A DNA stretch of 32,353 bases from DASYYE01 sp035946955 (GTDB lineage Bacteria > Actinomycetota > Actinomycetes > Streptosporangiales > Streptosporangiaceae): NCBI GenBank assembly GCA_035946955.1, contig DASYYE010000304.1, forward strand, positions 1 through 32,353, written 5' to 3'. This document shows positions 31,176 to 32,353 of the stretch, one piece after another. Made by a program: the position numbers and the translations under genes. Numbering within the stretch: the first letter of the stretch is position 1; each line of letters begins with the position of its first letter. Below the pieces are notes generated by a model that made no database searches, was not told where the DNA came from, and was given only the letters and a program-made list of their open reading frames with translations.

Positions 31176-32353
31176 GTGTTGACCAGTCAGGGCGACGACG
31201 GGTCGGCGGTGTCCGCAAACGGCCAGCGGGGGGCGGCCGCAGGGGAGACAGGCGGCGCACTCCCCGCCGGTCCCGCAGCGCCCGGTAGAGATGGCCCCGC
31301 CGCAGGTCAACCCATGGGTCAGGTGCCCTCTGAGACGGCAACGGGCAGGCGCCAGTCGTTGTGGGCGGACCTGGTGGTCGCTCAGCATGACACTGACGGG
31401 GCAGCGGCAGGTGGCAACGCGCCACTGGGGTCGGCTGCGCCAGGCCAAGGCCGGCACGAGGGGCGAGCGCCCTGGCCCGCCACTGGCCTGCCGACAATGT
31501 TCGGCCACCAGGGCCCGAGCGAGCACGAGCAGCCTCCGGTGCCGGACTCTTGGGCTGGTGAGGACGAGCCACCTCCGGTCCCGGACCCATGGCTGACGGC
31601 AGTCACACATACGCAGCAGGAGACCTCGGCGGCTGAAGCCGTCCCAGTCGCACCCGCGCCAGTGCCCGAACAGGTGCCTGGGGCCGAGCCAGCCTGGCAG
31701 GTGCCGTCTGCTCCGCCAAACTGGCAGTGGGAGGAGGCCTCAGCGCCCTGGGGGGACGACCCCCGTGCGGTGACCGAGGAGGCTGCCCACGACACTGCCT
31801 GGCCGTCACCACAGCAGGAGTGGGATTCCCAAGCCCCTCAGAGCCTCCCCGTTGACCTCCCGCCGCCCGGCCGCCCTGCCCCGCCACTGTCGGGCTTGCA
31901 GAAGGTCTTTTACCAGGTACGCGGCGGTATCCGGGCCCCGCGGCCCGCCTCACAGCAGACACGCAGGGCACTCATCGCACGTGCCAGTACACCGGTCGCG
32001 GGCGGTCACCACCGGGTGGCCGTGCTGAGCCTCAAAGGCGGGGTGGGGAAGACGACCACCGCCGTGGGCCTCGGCGCGACCCTGGCGTCTGTCCGGGAAG
32101 ACCGGGTCATTGCCGTGGACGCCAACCCCGACCGCGGCACGCTGTGCGACAAGCTGCGCCTGGAGACCGCGGCGACGGTCCGGGACCTGCTCAACGAGGC
32201 GGGCCAGATCCGGCGCTACGCGGACGTGCGGGCCTATACCACCCAGGCGCCGAGCGGGCTGGAGGTGCTCGCCTCCGACCGCGACCCCACCGTGTCGGTC
32301 GCGTTCAGCGACCAGGACTACGAGGACGCCGCGCAGATACTCGAGCACTACTA
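31176..32353 (+). CDS. EspI-like protein: Pro/Trp-rich N-terminus plus ParA/MinD-type ATPase (3' truncated)
   Basis: The frame is open from the GTG at 31176 to the right edge (392 codons visible). Residues 1-230 are disordered and rich in Pro, Ala, Gly, Glu and Trp, with recurring Pro-Trp contexts such as PVPDSWAGED, PVPDPWL, AEPAWQVP, APPNWQWE and SAPWGDD. After GLQKVFYQVRGG and a basic stretch comes the ATPase: VAVLSLKGGVGKTTTAVGLG (deviant Walker A, residues 287-293, K292), then IAVDANPDRGTL. SLKGGVGKTT with DANPDRGTL is the signature of EspI (Rv3876) and related ESX-associated ATPases. The function, perhaps ATP-dependent control of type VII secretion, is only known for ESX-1 EspI. GTG 31176 follows GGTGAGGTGA; the spacing is short. 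The gene stands apart by composition, and a further ESX locus may follow beyond the window. Confidence 0.85.
   Translation, partial: MLTSQGDDGSAVSANGQRGAAAGETGGALPAGPAAPGRDGPAAGQPMGQVPSETATGRRQSLWADLVVAQHDTDGAAAGGNAPLGSAAPGQGRHEGRAPWPATGLPTMFGHQGPSEHEQPPVPDSWAGEDEPPPVPDPWLTAVTHTQQETSAAEAVPVAPAPVPEQVPGAEPAWQVPSAPPNWQWEEASAPWGDDPRAVTEEAAHDTAWPSPQQEWDSQAPQSLPVDLPPPGRPAPPLSGLQKVFYQVRGGIRAPRPASQQTRRALIARASTPVAGGHHRVAVLSLKGGVGKTTTAVGLGATLASVREDRVIAVDANPDRGTLCDKLRLETAATVRDLLNEAGQIRRYADVRAYTTQAPSGLEVLASDRDPTVSVAFSDQDYEDAAQILEHY

Noticed and set aside
31089..31610. N-terminal extension of the quinone oxidoreductase to 31610
   Set aside because: It is antisense to the EspI-like gene, and the ATG at 31088 has a good ribosome site and gives the normal family N-terminus.

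Overview
The window is high-GC DNA (roughly 70% by eye) with actinobacterial gene content: a PASTA kinase / PP2C / FHA / RodA / PbpA cluster, CrgA, the bacterial proteasome activator Bpa, a polyprenol-phosphomannose mannosyltransferase, and an EspI-like ATPase typical of ESX (type VII secretion) loci. Members of the phylum Actinomycetota fit best; I cannot name a genus. From memory, many genes have Mycobacterium tuberculosis counterparts near the replication origin (Rv0009-Rv0020c plus leuT on one side; Rv3777, Rv3780, Rv3781/Rv3783, Rv3838c, Rv3876 on the other). The window therefore looks origin-proximal, although dnaA is not in it.

Layout. 1-275: tail of a TetR-type regulator. 280-2463 (minus): ATP-dependent DNA ligase and a small one-helix membrane protein. 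2464-3148: gap with no recognised gene. 3149-4594 (plus): cyclophilin and a zinc-finger rhomboid protease. 4620-12839 (minus): crgA, then the growth and division operon fhaA-fhaB-pstP-rodA-pbpA-pknB, with 4-bp ATGA overlaps from fhaB to pbpA. 12924-13006 (plus): tRNA-Leu(CAG), followed by hairpins and a tandem repeat of about 40/81 bp. 13386-13901 (minus): universal stress protein. 13981-18067 (plus): Fpg/Nei-type DNA glycosylase, GH25 lysozyme-like protein, and a soluble PAS-GAF-PAS histidine kinase.

18068-18552 is a convergent intergenic region with 14 perfect copies of a 9-bp repeat and a less GC-rich segment carrying degenerate repeats of 63-65 bp. 18553-24885 (minus) is a surface-glycan block: a Wzt-like ATPase, a Wzm-like permease and two paralogous large GT-C-like membrane proteins. 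Both ABC genes begin with in-frame tandem repeats.

25231-29453 (plus): RsbW-like ATPase and STAS antagonist, then a family 2 glycosyltransferase, an MptA/B-like mannosyltransferase and prephenate dehydratase, the last three joined by overlaps or short gaps. 29476-31088 (minus): Bpa and a zeta-crystallin-type quinone oxidoreductase. 31176 to the end (plus): a 3'-truncated EspI-like protein with a long Pro/Trp-rich N-terminus and a KGGVGKT ATPase domain.

The main theme is envelope growth and its control: peptidoglycan synthesis with Ser/Thr phosphorylation, polysaccharide building and export, and possibly secretion. No clearly novel multi-gene system is proven. The most unusual features are the repeat arrays around the polysaccharide exporter, the repeat array behind tRNA-Leu, and the Trp/Pro-rich EspI-like ATPase at the right edge.
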